Source: Bacteroidetes/Chlorobi group bacterium ChocPot_Mid
GTDB lineage: Bacteria; Bacteroidota; Ignavibacteria; Kapaibacteriales; UBA2268
DNA: 8,467 nt
Direction: 5' to 3'
NCBI GenBank assembly: GCA_003731675.1
Contig: RCNQ01000205.1
Location: 1-8,467, forward strand
Positions 1-6,963 of this stretch are shown piece after piece (the first letter of the stretch is position 1; the number at the start of each line of letters is the position of its first letter). Under the pieces are notes generated by a model. It was not told the DNA's origin. It worked only from the letters and a program-made list of their open reading frames with translations, and searched no databases. A program made the translations under genes and the position numbers.

Positions 1-65
1 TAAACAGTTCCCGACTAACTTTCAATTAAAAAAATAATGATTTTTCAAAATAAAAGTTAAATGAT

Positions 66-96
66 TTTGAATTATCAAAATTTTATCTTAATTTCG
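66..96 (+). promoter_or_regulatory. Candidate Bacteroidetes-type promoter of the riboswitch-receptor unit
   Basis: TTTG at 66-69 is followed after 19 bases by TAATTTCG at 89-96, one mismatch from the Bacteroidetes -7 consensus TAnnTTTG. The spacing is typical for that promoter class. The expected transcription start, around 100-103, falls at the very beginning of the riboswitch P1 helix, which is tight and would trim its 5' strand by one or more bases. A one-mismatch alternative -7 box, TGATTTTG at 62-69, has no -33 partner. The call is by pattern only. Confidence 0.4.
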
Positions 97-97
97 C

Positions 98-210
98 ATC
101 ATACGTTGGAGGTGCTTCGCCGGGGTTCAATCCCCATGGAGAAAATTTTGCGAGGCTGAGATGACACTCTTTGAACCTGATCCGGGTAATGCCGGCGTAG
201 GGAAAATGGT
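98..210 (+). ncRNA. TPP riboswitch (THI element)
   Basis: The conserved thiamine pyrophosphate aptamer core is present: GGAGGTGC at 108-115 (consensus GGGGTGC), CTGAGA at 156-161, ACCTGAT at 175-181, and TAATGCCGGCGTAGGGAA at 187-204. Helices can be drawn. P1 is 98-102 with 206-210, weak, 5 bp including one G-U. P2 is 109-113 with 166-169, with a bulged G. P3 is GCTTCGC 114-120 with GCGAGGC 150-156, 7 bp. P4 is CCT 176-178 with AGG 199-201, and P5 is CCGG 182-185 with CCGG 192-195. The P3 arm is extended by a GGGG/CCCC hairpin (122-135) and a 14-base single-stranded stretch (136-149). The aptamer binds thiamine pyrophosphate and normally lowers expression of the downstream gene, here the TonB-dependent receptor. 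No intrinsic terminator with a U-run lies between the aptamer and the gene, so translational control is more likely than transcriptional. Confidence 0.96.
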
Positions 211-235
211 TACTGAATTCTCACAGAAACACAAC

Positions 236-298
236 AAGTTTTCTCCAAAAACAAGCTAATTCAACGGTAATAATTTTGTTTAATTATACCGTAGGAGA
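236..298 (+). promoter_or_regulatory. Expression platform of the TPP riboswitch: hairpin and possible anti-SD
   Basis: Two elements are visible. A hairpin joins 264-275 to 282-292 with 11 pairs, one bulged A and the loop TTGTTT; its foot ends directly before the SD AGGAG (293-297). Upstream, TCTCC at 242-246 can pair with GGAGA at 294-298, which would enclose this hairpin and mask the SD. The hairpin has no following T-run, so it is not an intrinsic terminator. This fits control at translation initiation. Which fold is adopted with and without TPP is inference. Confidence 0.5.
293..297 (+). promoter_or_regulatory. Shine-Dalgarno site fixing the receptor start at 307
   Basis: AGGAG at 293-297 directly abuts the in-frame ATG at 298, too close for initiation there, but lies 9 bases before the second in-frame ATG at 307. 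The later ATG is therefore the better start. It also gives a cleaner signal peptide beginning MKNDF. Confidence 0.75.
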
Positions 299-306
299 TG
301 CGTTTT

Positions 307-2718
307 ATGAAAAACGATTTTATAACAATTTTAGGAAATAAGGTCTTTCTCCTTATTTTCTGCTTTCTGATGATGACATACTCATCATTTGCTAATTCGG
401 AACCTGAAGCTGACTCTGTAAGGGTTTATAGGACTCCGAGCGTTACTGTCACTGCTGACCGTGCTGTTGAAGGTAAATCACCTGTGCCGTTTATCAATTT
501 CACTCAGGCAGAAATTCAAAAGACTTATATTCTGCGTGATGTTCCCGAACTGCTGTCCGAATTACCCTCGATAATATCGTATTCAGAAAGTGGCAATAGT
601 ATCGGTTATTCTTATCTGACCATGCGTGGGTTTGACCAGCACAGGATTTCTGTTTTTGTCAATGGTATTCCGCAAAATGACCCTGAGGAGCATAATGTCT
701 TTTGGATTGATATGCCTGATATTGCGTCAACCACTGATAATATTCAGATTCAGCGTGGAGCGGGTATTGTGAACTATGGTGCGGCATCAATTGGTGGAAG
801 TATTAATCTTACTACATCGAATTTTGTCAATCAGCCCGGAGTGCGTGTTTATTCCGGTGTTGGTTGGCAGGAGTACGGAGCAGGAAAAGGAACTATTCAA
901 CCTACAATGAATAAATTATCCATGGAAGTTTCATCGGGTATTGTTGGTAATTATGCTGTTTATGGTCGCCTTTCGAGGATTAATACCTCTGGGTACAGGG
1001 ACAATATGTGGGCTAAACTGAACAGCTATTTTTTGAGTGCTGTAAGGTTCGATGAAAATTTCACAACACAGCTCAATATCTTTGGTGGTCCGATTTCAGA
1101 TGGTTTGGGTTATACCGGTTTGCCAAAGGAATATATTAAGGATTTAAAATTACGGAGAATAAATCCATCTTATTGGGAATATTCAGGACCGAGAGAAATA
1201 AGTCTGCCTTATATTCCAAGGAGAGAGCAGGAAATCGAAGAATTTTCTCAACCACATTATGAATTGCTCAATGACTGGTACATATCAGACAAGTTGACTT
1301 TAAGGTCTTCGTTGTTTTATTATACAGGTGACGGTTATTTCGATTATAGTGGTAACGGCTGGGCAGAAGGTTATCTGAAAGATTGGATTTCAAATTATTA
1401 CGATACAACAAATGTGAATTTTATTAATCCCTTGCTCAGAGGTACTGTCAGCAACAAGCATGGTGGATGGATACCAAGATTGCTCTGGAATCACGGGAAC
1501 GGAGAGCTGTCAGTTGGTGCTGAAGTGCGGATACATCGTTCGGAGCATTACGGACAGATTAAATACTCCGAAAATTTCCCTATGGCTTTTGACCCTGATT
1601 ACAAGTTTTACTATAACGAAGGGCAAAGAGATGTCTTTTCGCTGTTCATTGGCGAAAGATACAATCTGAATGACAGATTAACATTGAGTTTTGACGCTCA
1701 GATTGTAAGGCAGTCTTACCGTCTGACTGATATTAAAAGAGGTAATGAGTATTTGTCCTTTCTGTCAATCAATGGTGAGACAGTCGGAGCAAATGGCGGG
1801 AATTTGTTTGATATTAATTACATATTTTTTAATCCTCGATTAGGAATAAATTATTTATTGCAGGAGAATATGAATCTTTATTCTTCCCTTGCTTTTACGA
1901 GCAGAGAGCCAAGGATGAAAAATCTTTACAATGCTGATGAGGCATATCTTGGAGCGATTCCACGTTTTAAATCGGATAGTATTAATGGTGGAATAGGTTA
2001 TGACTTCACAAAGCCACTTGTCAAACCTGAGTCTATGCTGGATTTTGAAATCGGTTGGAATATAAAGTCAGAAATTTTCAGTTTGGGAATTAATGCCTAT
2101 TGGATGGAATACTTTGATGAACTCGTTAGCACTGGAATTGTGGATATTTGGGGGCGCCCTGTTGACGGCAATGTTCCGAGGACAAGGCACACAGGCATAG
2201 AATTTCAGGGAGTAGCTTTGATAATGAAAAACTCTTCAGGGGAGATTAAACTCTCTGCTAATGCAACATATAGTCAGAATAAAATTGTTGAGTTTGATTT
2301 CGTAACAAACACTCTCGATACAGTATCTCTTGCAGGTAACCCTGTCGGAGGTTTTCCCGATTTGATGGCTAATATCAGATTAAGTTACAGCAAAGATGAT
2401 TTTTATTGCTCACTGCTTGGCAAGTATGTCGGTGAGTTCAGAACAGATAATTATGGAGATAAAATCAGCGACCCAAGAATACAAAACCATTTAGCTAACG
2501 AATGGAACCTATACATTGACAACAAGCTCGATGCTTATTTCGTTTTGAATGCAGATTTATCATATACATTCAAAAATATTTTGACTCTGCCGAGTTTGAA
2601 AATTCAGGCGAAAGCGAATAATTTGCTAAATAATCTTTATGCGGCTTATGGAATCGGCAAGGCATTTTTCCCTGCGGCGGAACGGAATTTTATTATTGGA
2701 ATTGAGCTGGGCATTTAG
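307..2718 (+). CDS. TonB-dependent outer-membrane receptor, probably for thiamine or a thiamine compound
   Basis: This 803-residue protein is an outer-membrane ligand-gated transporter energised by TonB-ExbB-ExbD. Residues 1-29 form a signal peptide with a hydrophobic core VFLLIFCFLMMTY and a likely cut after SSFA. A candidate TonB box is SVTVTADR, about 45-52. The plug domain runs about 58-172, with the family signatures MRGFDQHRISVFVNGIP (106-122) and IQIQRGAGIVNYGAASIGG (146-164). The remainder is a tyrosine- and aromatic-rich beta-barrel ending with a typical FPAAERNFIIGIEL strand. There is no N-terminal carboxypeptidase-like domain and no SusD partner, so it is not a SusC-type glycan importer. 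Substrate is inferred only from the TPP riboswitch in its leader; Bacteroides species are known to place thiamine receptors under THI elements. Unlike those loci, no PnuT transporter or thiamine kinase gene follows. The gene appears monocistronic, ending at a hairpin before a convergent gene. The ATG at 298 is possible but has poor SD spacing. Confidence 0.92.
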   Translation: MKNDFITILGNKVFLLIFCFLMMTYSSFANSEPEADSVRVYRTPSVTVTADRAVEGKSPVPFINFTQAEIQKTYILRDVPELLSELPSIISYSESGNSIGYSYLTMRGFDQHRISVFVNGIPQNDPEEHNVFWIDMPDIASTTDNIQIQRGAGIVNYGAASIGGSINLTTSNFVNQPGVRVYSGVGWQEYGAGKGTIQPTMNKLSMEVSSGIVGNYAVYGRLSRINTSGYRDNMWAKLNSYFLSAVRFDENFTTQLNIFGGPISDGLGYTGLPKEYIKDLKLRRINPSYWEYSGPREISLPYIPRREQEIEEFSQPHYELLNDWYISDKLTLRSSLFYYTGDGYFDYSGNGWAEGYLKDWISNYYDTTNVNFINPLLRGTVSNKHGGWIPRLLWNHGNGELSVGAEVRIHRSEHYGQIKYSENFPMAFDPDYKFYYNEGQRDVFSLFIGERYNLNDRLTLSFDAQIVRQSYRLTDIKRGNEYLSFLSINGETVGANGGNLFDINYIFFNPRLGINYLLQENMNLYSSLAFTSREPRMKNLYNADEAYLGAIPRFKSDSINGGIGYDFTKPLVKPESMLDFEIGWNIKSEIFSLGINAYWMEYFDELVSTGIVDIWGRPVDGNVPRTRHTGIEFQGVALIMKNSSGEIKLSANATYSQNKIVEFDFVTNTLDTVSLAGNPVGGFPDLMANIRLSYSKDDFYCSLLGKYVGEFRTDNYGDKISDPRIQNHLANEWNLYIDNKLDAYFVLNADLSYTFKNILTLPSLKIQAKANNLLNNLYAAYGIGKAFFPAAERNFIIGIELGI

Positions 2719-2735
2719 AAAAATATTTATAAGAA

Positions 2736-2762
2736 GGGTTGTCTCTGAATATGGGACAACCC
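2736..2762. terminator. Hairpin between convergent genes, likely bidirectional terminator
   Basis: GGGTTGTCTC at 2736-2745 pairs with 2753-2762 over 10 bp including one G-T, with the 7-base loop TGAATAT. It sits between the receptor stop (2718) and the stop of the convergent co-chaperone gene (2766). On the + side it is followed by ATTTTATC; on the - side the flank is rich in T and A. The stem is strong and the T-tracts are modest, so termination is likely but perhaps not complete in either direction. Confidence 0.75.
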
Positions 2763-2765
2763 ATT

Positions 2766-3689
2766 TTATCTCCTCATTTCTCTTAATTGTTGAAATAATG
2801 CCATCTCCTTTGCGCTTAGATTTTTTGGCACAGTGATTTGGATTCTAACATACAAATCACCGAAAGTTTTTGGGTTGTTGTAATCCGGCAGTCCTTTGCC
2901 TTTTACTTTCAGAAGTTTTCCCGAGCTTGTACCGGCAGGAATTTTGATATCTATTTTTCCATTAAATGTGTCAATTCTTGAACTGCCACCCAACACTGCA
3001 TCATACAAATCTATATAATGCTCAATGAATAAATCGTTACCTTTTCTCTCGTAGATAGGGTGTGGTTTGATTTTTACAGTTAATATCAAATCCCCGTTTG
3101 CTCCTCCGTTAAAACCTGAGTTTCCTTTGCCCGATATTTTTAATTGCTGACCTTCATTAATTCCTGGTTTTGTTTTGATGTCAATCTTTTCTCCGTCAAC
3201 ACTTAGATGAACAAGTCCACCGTGGTAAACATCTTCGAGTGTTAGTTCGACAGTTGAGTGAATATCTTCTCCTTTTTTTGCTGATTGCTTAAAACCTCTT
3301 CCGGAAGAGAAACTGCCTCCAAAAATTCTATCGAAAAAATCCGAAACATTATCATTTTCATCAAAGACATTTCTATAAGATGTTCTTCTTCTGCTATTGG
3401 CTTGTGAATTGGAAAACCAATCGTTCCAGTTAAAATCATTAGGATTACCGCCTGTTTGTCGGTATTGATTGTAAGAAGAGCCAAGATTATCGTATTTGCT
3501 CCTTTTTTCAGGGTCTTTGAGCACTTCATAAGCTTCGCTTATTTCTTTGAACTTAGCTTCTGCTTCTTTGTTTCCCTTATTTTTATCGGGATGATATTTC
3601 AAAGCTAATTTCCTGTAAGCTTTTTTAATTTCATCAGCAGTAGCACTTTTGCTTACACCCAATATTTGATAATAATCCTTAAACTCCAT
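2766..3689 (-). CDS. cbpA: DnaJ-family co-chaperone, CbpA type
   Basis: This 307-residue cytoplasmic protein is an Hsp40 co-chaperone that would stimulate the ATPase of DnaK and deliver unfolded clients. The J domain covers residues 5-69 with the HPD motif at 33-35 (KYHPDK) and the usual helix IV ending near KRSKYDNLG. A linker of about 70-138 is rich in Asn, Ser, Gly and Phe (NDFNWNDWF, FFDRIFGG). The two C-terminal substrate-binding beta domains follow at about 141-212 and 215-290, with a short helical tail. There are no CxxCxGxG zinc-finger repeats, so it is CbpA-like rather than true DnaJ; the length matches E. coli CbpA (about 306). The ATG at 3689 is chosen because AGGAGG (complement of 3698-3703) lies 8 bases before it. 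An in-frame TTG at 3695 is only 2 bases from that SD. It lies 89 bases after the GT4 gene in the same direction without a clear terminator between, so some read-through is possible. Confidence 0.95.
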   Translation of the reverse strand: MEFKDYYQILGVSKSATADEIKKAYRKLALKYHPDKNKGNKEAEAKFKEISEAYEVLKDPEKRSKYDNLGSSYNQYRQTGGNPNDFNWNDWFSNSQANSRRRTSYRNVFDENDNVSDFFDRIFGGSFSSGRGFKQSAKKGEDIHSTVELTLEDVYHGGLVHLSVDGEKIDIKTKPGINEGQQLKISGKGNSGFNGGANGDLILTVKIKPHPIYERKGNDLFIEHYIDLYDAVLGGSSRIDTFNGKIDIKIPAGTSSGKLLKVKGKGLPDYNNPKTFGDLYVRIQITVPKNLSAKEMALFQQLREMRR

Positions 3690-3697
3690 TTTCAAAA

Positions 3698-3703
3698 CCT
3701 CCT
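3698..3703 (-). promoter_or_regulatory. Strong Shine-Dalgarno of the cbpA-like gene
   Basis: On the - strand this reads AGGAGG, a perfect anti-16S match, 8 bases before the ATG at 3689. It decides the start over the TTG at 3695. No convincing promoter was seen in the 89-base gap to the upstream GT4 gene. Confidence 0.85.
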
Positions 3704-3778
3704 AAAAATCTAATATGAAAGTAATTACGAAACCAGAAAAAAAATATTATTTGTTGATGTTATTTTAAAAAATGGGAG

Positions 3779-4984
3779 TTAATTTTCAACTAATTTTTTA
3801 TACTCTTCAAGCATAATTCCCACATTTTTCCCCCACGAATATTCACTGATTACAAACTGACGTGCTGATTTGCCTTGCTCTCTTGCCATCGATGGATTGC
3901 TTAATAATTCAATTATTTTTAGTGCAAAACCTTGCTTCTTGTCTGCAATAAATAGCCCTCCATTTGATTGCTTTATACCTTCTGCCGCAAGCGATGTTGC
4001 TACTACCGGGAGTTCCATTGCCATTGCTTCGAGTATTTTTATACGAATTCCTCCTCCGACAAAAAGAGGCGAAATATTAAGTCCTGCCTTGTTGTAATAT
4101 GGCTGAACTTTGTCCACATATCCGAGTACTTTTATATTTTTCGAATTGTAATTCTTCAGCCATTCAGGTGCTTCTTTGCCAATGAGTGTTAACTGTGCAT
4201 CTGGAATTTCCGATAGAACTTTCGGCAACACTTCATTCAAAAACCATTTCAACCCGTTAACATTGTGTACCCAATGGTATGTTGTTGCCAAGACGATTTC
4301 TTTTGGATTGCGTCCAACTGTTACATCGGGCTTCCATTCGTCAGGATTAACTCCGGCGCTGGCAACAATGACATTTGCCTCGGGAGCAAGCTCCAAAGCT
4401 CGTTTTTTGTCAGGTTCAGTTATAGCAAAATTTACATCAACTTCATTAATAATTTCTGCCTCAGCTTTTTTCAGTATTTCTGATTGTTGTCTGACATAGT
4501 ATTTTTTCGGATTAATGCTTTTAAGCTCATCGGCATATCTCTTCCAGATGCTGTATTCAATATTGTGCAATCTCAAGCCGACAGGGATTTTAAATTTCTC
4601 TTTTATGTAAAGAGCTAACGGAGCCATGCAGGTATGGTCAGCGTGGACAATGTCGAATTCTTGCTCATGAAAAAGTTTATTGATTTCCGAAATTATCTCT
4701 GTGCTTATGTGCTTTTTTAAATAGATTGAATTTCGGAATAATGCAGAACTTAATATTCTCGTAGCCGTGTTTTCAGTGTTATGTGGGAAAATATGTATTT
4801 TGCCGTATTGAGCGGCATCTTCAATTGCTTCTTTACTTACGTATTCGTGACCAAGTGAGAACAAAGTAACATCTGCGCCCTGTTTGGAAAATTCCTTGAA
4901 TATATTTGCAATTCCGATTTTTCCTCCATCGTCGAGGGGGAATGGAAATCGGGGAACCAACTGCAAAATCCTTAGCTTTTCCAC
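3779..4984 (-). CDS. Glycosyltransferase family 4 (GT-B fold)
   Basis: This 401-residue protein probably moves a sugar from a nucleotide-sugar donor onto a glycan or lipid-linked acceptor at the cytoplasmic face of the membrane. The N-terminal Rossmann half opens with ILQLVPRFPFPLDDGGK (6-22), the acceptor-side signature with the conserved GG, and includes DIVHADH (111-117) and LRLHNIEY (137-144). The C-terminal donor-binding half has LTLIGK (265-270), VLGYVDKVQPYY (286-297) and GGGIRIKILEAMAMELPVV (310-328), the typical sugar-transferase version of the GT4 donor motif. There are no membrane spans. The start is a GTG at 4984, embedded in the end of the GT2 gene (13-bp overlap) with GAGAAG just upstream, suggesting translational coupling. 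The ATG at 4986 belongs to the GT2 frame. The sugar and acceptor cannot be told from sequence; polysaccharide, LPS or protein glycosylation are all possible. Confidence 0.92.
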   Translation of the reverse strand: MEKLRILQLVPRFPFPLDDGGKIGIANIFKEFSKQGADVTLFSLGHEYVSKEAIEDAAQYGKIHIFPHNTENTATRILSSALFRNSIYLKKHISTEIISEINKLFHEQEFDIVHADHTCMAPLALYIKEKFKIPVGLRLHNIEYSIWKRYADELKSINPKKYYVRQQSEILKKAEAEIINEVDVNFAITEPDKKRALELAPEANVIVASAGVNPDEWKPDVTVGRNPKEIVLATTYHWVHNVNGLKWFLNEVLPKVLSEIPDAQLTLIGKEAPEWLKNYNSKNIKVLGYVDKVQPYYNKAGLNISPLFVGGGIRIKILEAMAMELPVVATSLAAEGIKQSNGGLFIADKKQGFALKIIELLSNPSMAREQGKSARQFVISEYSWGKNVGIMLEEYKKLVEN

Positions 4985-5913
4985 ATTCTTCTCAGCTTGT
5001 TGCCTATTACCTGTTTGAAAAATCTGTATTGAGTATAAGCTACTGATACACCAAGTGTAATATCATAGAGCTTGTCTTTTGGCACGACAGCCCTTTCGTT
5101 CCTGTATGTATAAAACATCATTTCGAGCATACCAAGCATACCTTCGATAATCGAGATTATAGGCAGTCTGTTGATTAATCCAAAAATAATTTGATAAAAA
5201 AATATTTGAAATGACCTGCCCAAAGCTTTGGAAAACGGGAAATATCTCCAGTTGTATCGGATGTGCTGTTTTGATGCTTTAACCCAGCGGTTCGGGTTGT
5301 CTCTGTCTTGTGGTGAAGCATAATGCAGGGTTCTGATTGTCGGAAAATACCTGACATTGAAACCTGCGACAATGGCTCTTGTGCAAAAGTCCAATTCTTC
5401 AAAACCAAATTCCCAAAAGCCACCGATTGTATCGTAAACTTTACGTTTTATTGCGGCTCCCGTACCGGGAAAAAAGTTTGCCTTGAATCCATCTTTCGGA
5501 ACATTATTCTTATCAATCGGCAATGGATACCACTCCCAGGGCTGATTACCTTTGCGTACTTCGATATCTTCTGTTGCAATAATATCAATATGCGGGTTCT
5601 GTTCAAAGATTTCCTTAACCTGCTCAAATGTATGTTCACTCTCAGGGTGCGAGTCGCTGTCAGTCCGCCAGATAACGTCTCCAGAGGACATCTCTATGCC
5701 AATATTAATCGAACGGATATCGAAATTATCAGGTAGCCACAAGTATTTGATATCAGGATAATGATTTGCCATCATTTCTCTTGTGCCGTCTGTTGATTGG
5801 TTGTCCACGACAATTATTTCTTTGTCGGGATAAGTCTGCTTCAAATAACCTTCAATTGAAACTTGCAGGTCTTCTTTTCTGTTCCTTGTTACAATGATAA
5901 CGCTAAATTTCAT
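4972..5913 (-). CDS. Glycosyltransferase family 2 (GT-A fold), rhamnosyltransferase-like
   Basis: This 313-residue protein is an inverting-type GT2 enzyme. Visible motifs are FSVIIVTRNR (3-12), EIIVVDNQSTDGT (32-44, nucleotide binding), the metal-binding DxD as D85-S-D87 in WRTDSDSHPE, the acceptor-loop region FFPGTGAAIKRKVYDTIGGF (147-166), and the ELDFCTRA segment (173-180) supplying the likely catalytic acid. From about 233 to 270 is a long hydrophobic stretch (IFFYQIIFGLINRLPIISII) that may be amphipathic or associate with the membrane, common in GT2 enzymes acting on lipid-linked sugars. The ATG at 5913 is fixed by an in-frame TAA two codons upstream; only a weak GAAG is seen as SD. It is the first gene of a GT2-GT4 pair. 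The exact donor is unknown. Confidence 0.92.
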   Translation of the reverse strand: MKFSVIIVTRNRKEDLQVSIEGYLKQTYPDKEIIVVDNQSTDGTREMMANHYPDIKYLWLPDNFDIRSINIGIEMSSGDVIWRTDSDSHPESEHTFEQVKEIFEQNPHIDIIATEDIEVRKGNQPWEWYPLPIDKNNVPKDGFKANFFPGTGAAIKRKVYDTIGGFWEFGFEELDFCTRAIVAGFNVRYFPTIRTLHYASPQDRDNPNRWVKASKQHIRYNWRYFPFSKALGRSFQIFFYQIIFGLINRLPIISIIEGMLGMLEMMFYTYRNERAVVPKDKLYDITLGVSVAYTQYRFFKQVIGNKLRRMWKS

Positions 5914-5946
5914 TAATTACTTCAATCATTAATAATTCAAAAAATT

Positions 5947-5954
5947 CAAATATA
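5947..5954 (-). promoter_or_regulatory. Candidate -7 box for the GT2-GT4 unit
   Basis: The - strand reads TATATTTG, a perfect match to the Bacteroidetes TAnnTTTG, 33 bases before the GT2 ATG. At the -33 position, around 5974-5978, there is no good TTG, so support is partial. AT-rich DNA gives such matches by chance. Confidence 0.35.
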
Positions 5955-5989
5955 TGAATTTCTTAATGAAAATTTCATCATTTAAAGAT

Positions 5990-6027
5990 AAAAAAATGCC
6001 ATTCCCGAATTTGGGAATGACATTTTT
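5990..6027 (-). terminator. Rho-independent terminator of the T9SS-cargo gene
   Basis: An inverted repeat joins 5992-6006 and 6013-6027 (15 positions, one mismatch, loop GAATTT) with a GGGAATG/CATTCCC core. Read on the - strand it starts 17 bases after the stop of the 6045-6920 gene and is followed by seven Ts (5990-5996). The stem also has an A-tract and a T-tract on its two sides, so it could act in both directions, but no + strand gene needs it. Confidence 0.88.
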
Positions 6028-6044
6028 AAAAATTAAATTCAAAT

Positions 6045-6920
6045 TTATCTACTAATAATAATCGGCAGAATTTTATTTTCTTTGCCGTAATTAATATGAA
6101 TAAAATACTTACCATTAACCAAGTTGCCCAAATCAACCCTGTTTTGTTTTTCTGTGCTTTCAAAATTAGGACTCAGTAAATTACCCTGAATGTCAAATAA
6201 TTTAATTGTAAAAATATCAGATGAATTATTCCGAATTATTACAAAATCCTGTGAAGGATTCGGATATAGCGAAATATCTGCAACTGATGATTGCTCATTT
6301 ACATCAACAACAGAACCATTCAAAGCATTGATTAAAATCAACAAACTGTCTGAAGTATCCCACATTGTTATAGCCCAATAAGGTGTATTCGCTTCAAGAT
6401 TCGGATAGTCAGCATAACCAAGCACAGCATATTTCGGATATCCGTTGGGATATGCCGACTTGAAATTAGTATATGGCTCACAGCTTGTCAGAGCAGTAAC
6501 CAAAGCATCGCTGTTCATCCACTGAACATCATCTAATGACTTGTCTGAAGCAAATTGCCCCAAAGCTCCCAAATTAGTACCCATTGATGTTAAATTAAAA
6601 GCCATTACACCAAGCATAGAAACTCCCACAGCTATTGCCTGATAATTCTGTGGCTCTGCCTGCGAGTTGAAAATATACACCCACGCAGTAGATTTTCCTT
6701 TGTTTGCTCCATTTGTGATATCCCATGCAAGTGGTATCGGAACACCAGGGATTGAGCCGTTCAAAGTTGCAACCGAAACTAACTTTGGGCTTGTCAAAAC
6801 CTTTGCCGCTTCATCTCTTGCCGCCACAATTTGCTCTGATGCAAGATATGGGTTGAATTGTGCGTAAGAATACGCTGATAATGCAATGACGCAAATCAAT
6901 ATAGTAATAAGTTTTCTCAT
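6045..6920 (-). CDS. Secreted protein of unknown function with T9SS type A C-terminal sorting domain
   Basis: This 291-residue protein has a signal peptide at 1-20 (MRKLITILIC, then VIALSAYSYA) with a clear cut before QFNP. The C-terminal domain, about 216-291, starts with ISLYPNPSQDFVIIRN and continues with IKLFDIQGNLL and VDLGNLVNGKYFIHI, ending KILPIIISR. This is the type A T9SS sorting signal, which directs export across the outer membrane and is often removed when the cargo is attached to the surface. The middle part, about 21-210, is not recognised. It has two segments of similar look, STAWVYIFNS (77-86) and PYWAITMWDTS (180-190), each followed by a short hydrophobic strand; the second ends LINALNGSVV, faintly like the end of PepSY-type domains. 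No catalytic motif is visible and the mature part has one Cys (147). AAGGA lies 6 bases before the ATG at 6920. No T9SS machinery genes are in the window. Confidence 0.88.
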   Translation of the reverse strand: MRKLITILICVIALSAYSYAQFNPYLASEQIVAARDEAAKVLTSPKLVSVATLNGSIPGVPIPLAWDITNGANKGKSTAWVYIFNSQAEPQNYQAIAVGVSMLGVMAFNLTSMGTNLGALGQFASDKSLDDVQWMNSDALVTALTSCEPYTNFKSAYPNGYPKYAVLGYADYPNLEANTPYWAITMWDTSDSLLILINALNGSVVDVNEQSSVADISLYPNPSQDFVIIRNNSSDIFTIKLFDIQGNLLSPNFESTEKQNRVDLGNLVNGKYFIHINYGKENKILPIIISR

Positions 6921-6963
6921 AGTTAATCCTTTTTTTTAATTAGACATACTTAAAAATTTTTCT

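Noticed and set aside
16..59. TAACTTT/AAAGTTA inverted repeat with a 30-base loop near the window start, as a possible terminator.
   Set aside because: The stem is short and AT-only with a large loop; this is expected by chance in such DNA.
122..135. GGGGTTCAATCCCC resembles a tRNA T-arm with a TTCAATC loop.
   Set aside because: No acceptor, D or anticodon arm can be built around it, and it lies inside the P3 arm of a clear TPP riboswitch.
298..306. ATG at 298 as the receptor start.
   Set aside because: The SD AGGAG directly abuts it with no spacing; the ATG at 307 has 9 bases of spacing and gives a normal signal peptide.
3242..3529. A 95-codon frame on the - strand inside the cbpA-like gene.
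   Set aside because: It is an out-of-frame shadow of a well-supported DnaJ-family gene, without SD or recognisable protein features.
3725..3770. Possible terminator after the GT4 gene: AAAATA and TATTTTTTTT on the - strand.
   Set aside because: Only six A-T pairs with a 14-base loop; too weak to call.
3870..4499. Several + strand frames of 72-107 codons opposite the GT4 gene.
   Set aside because: They are antisense to a strong coding region, overlap each other in different frames and resemble no protein family.
5323..5761. Frames of 137 and 69 codons on the + strand opposite the GT2 gene.
   Set aside because: They are antisense to conserved GT2 motifs and have no SD or family signature; they are explained as shadows.
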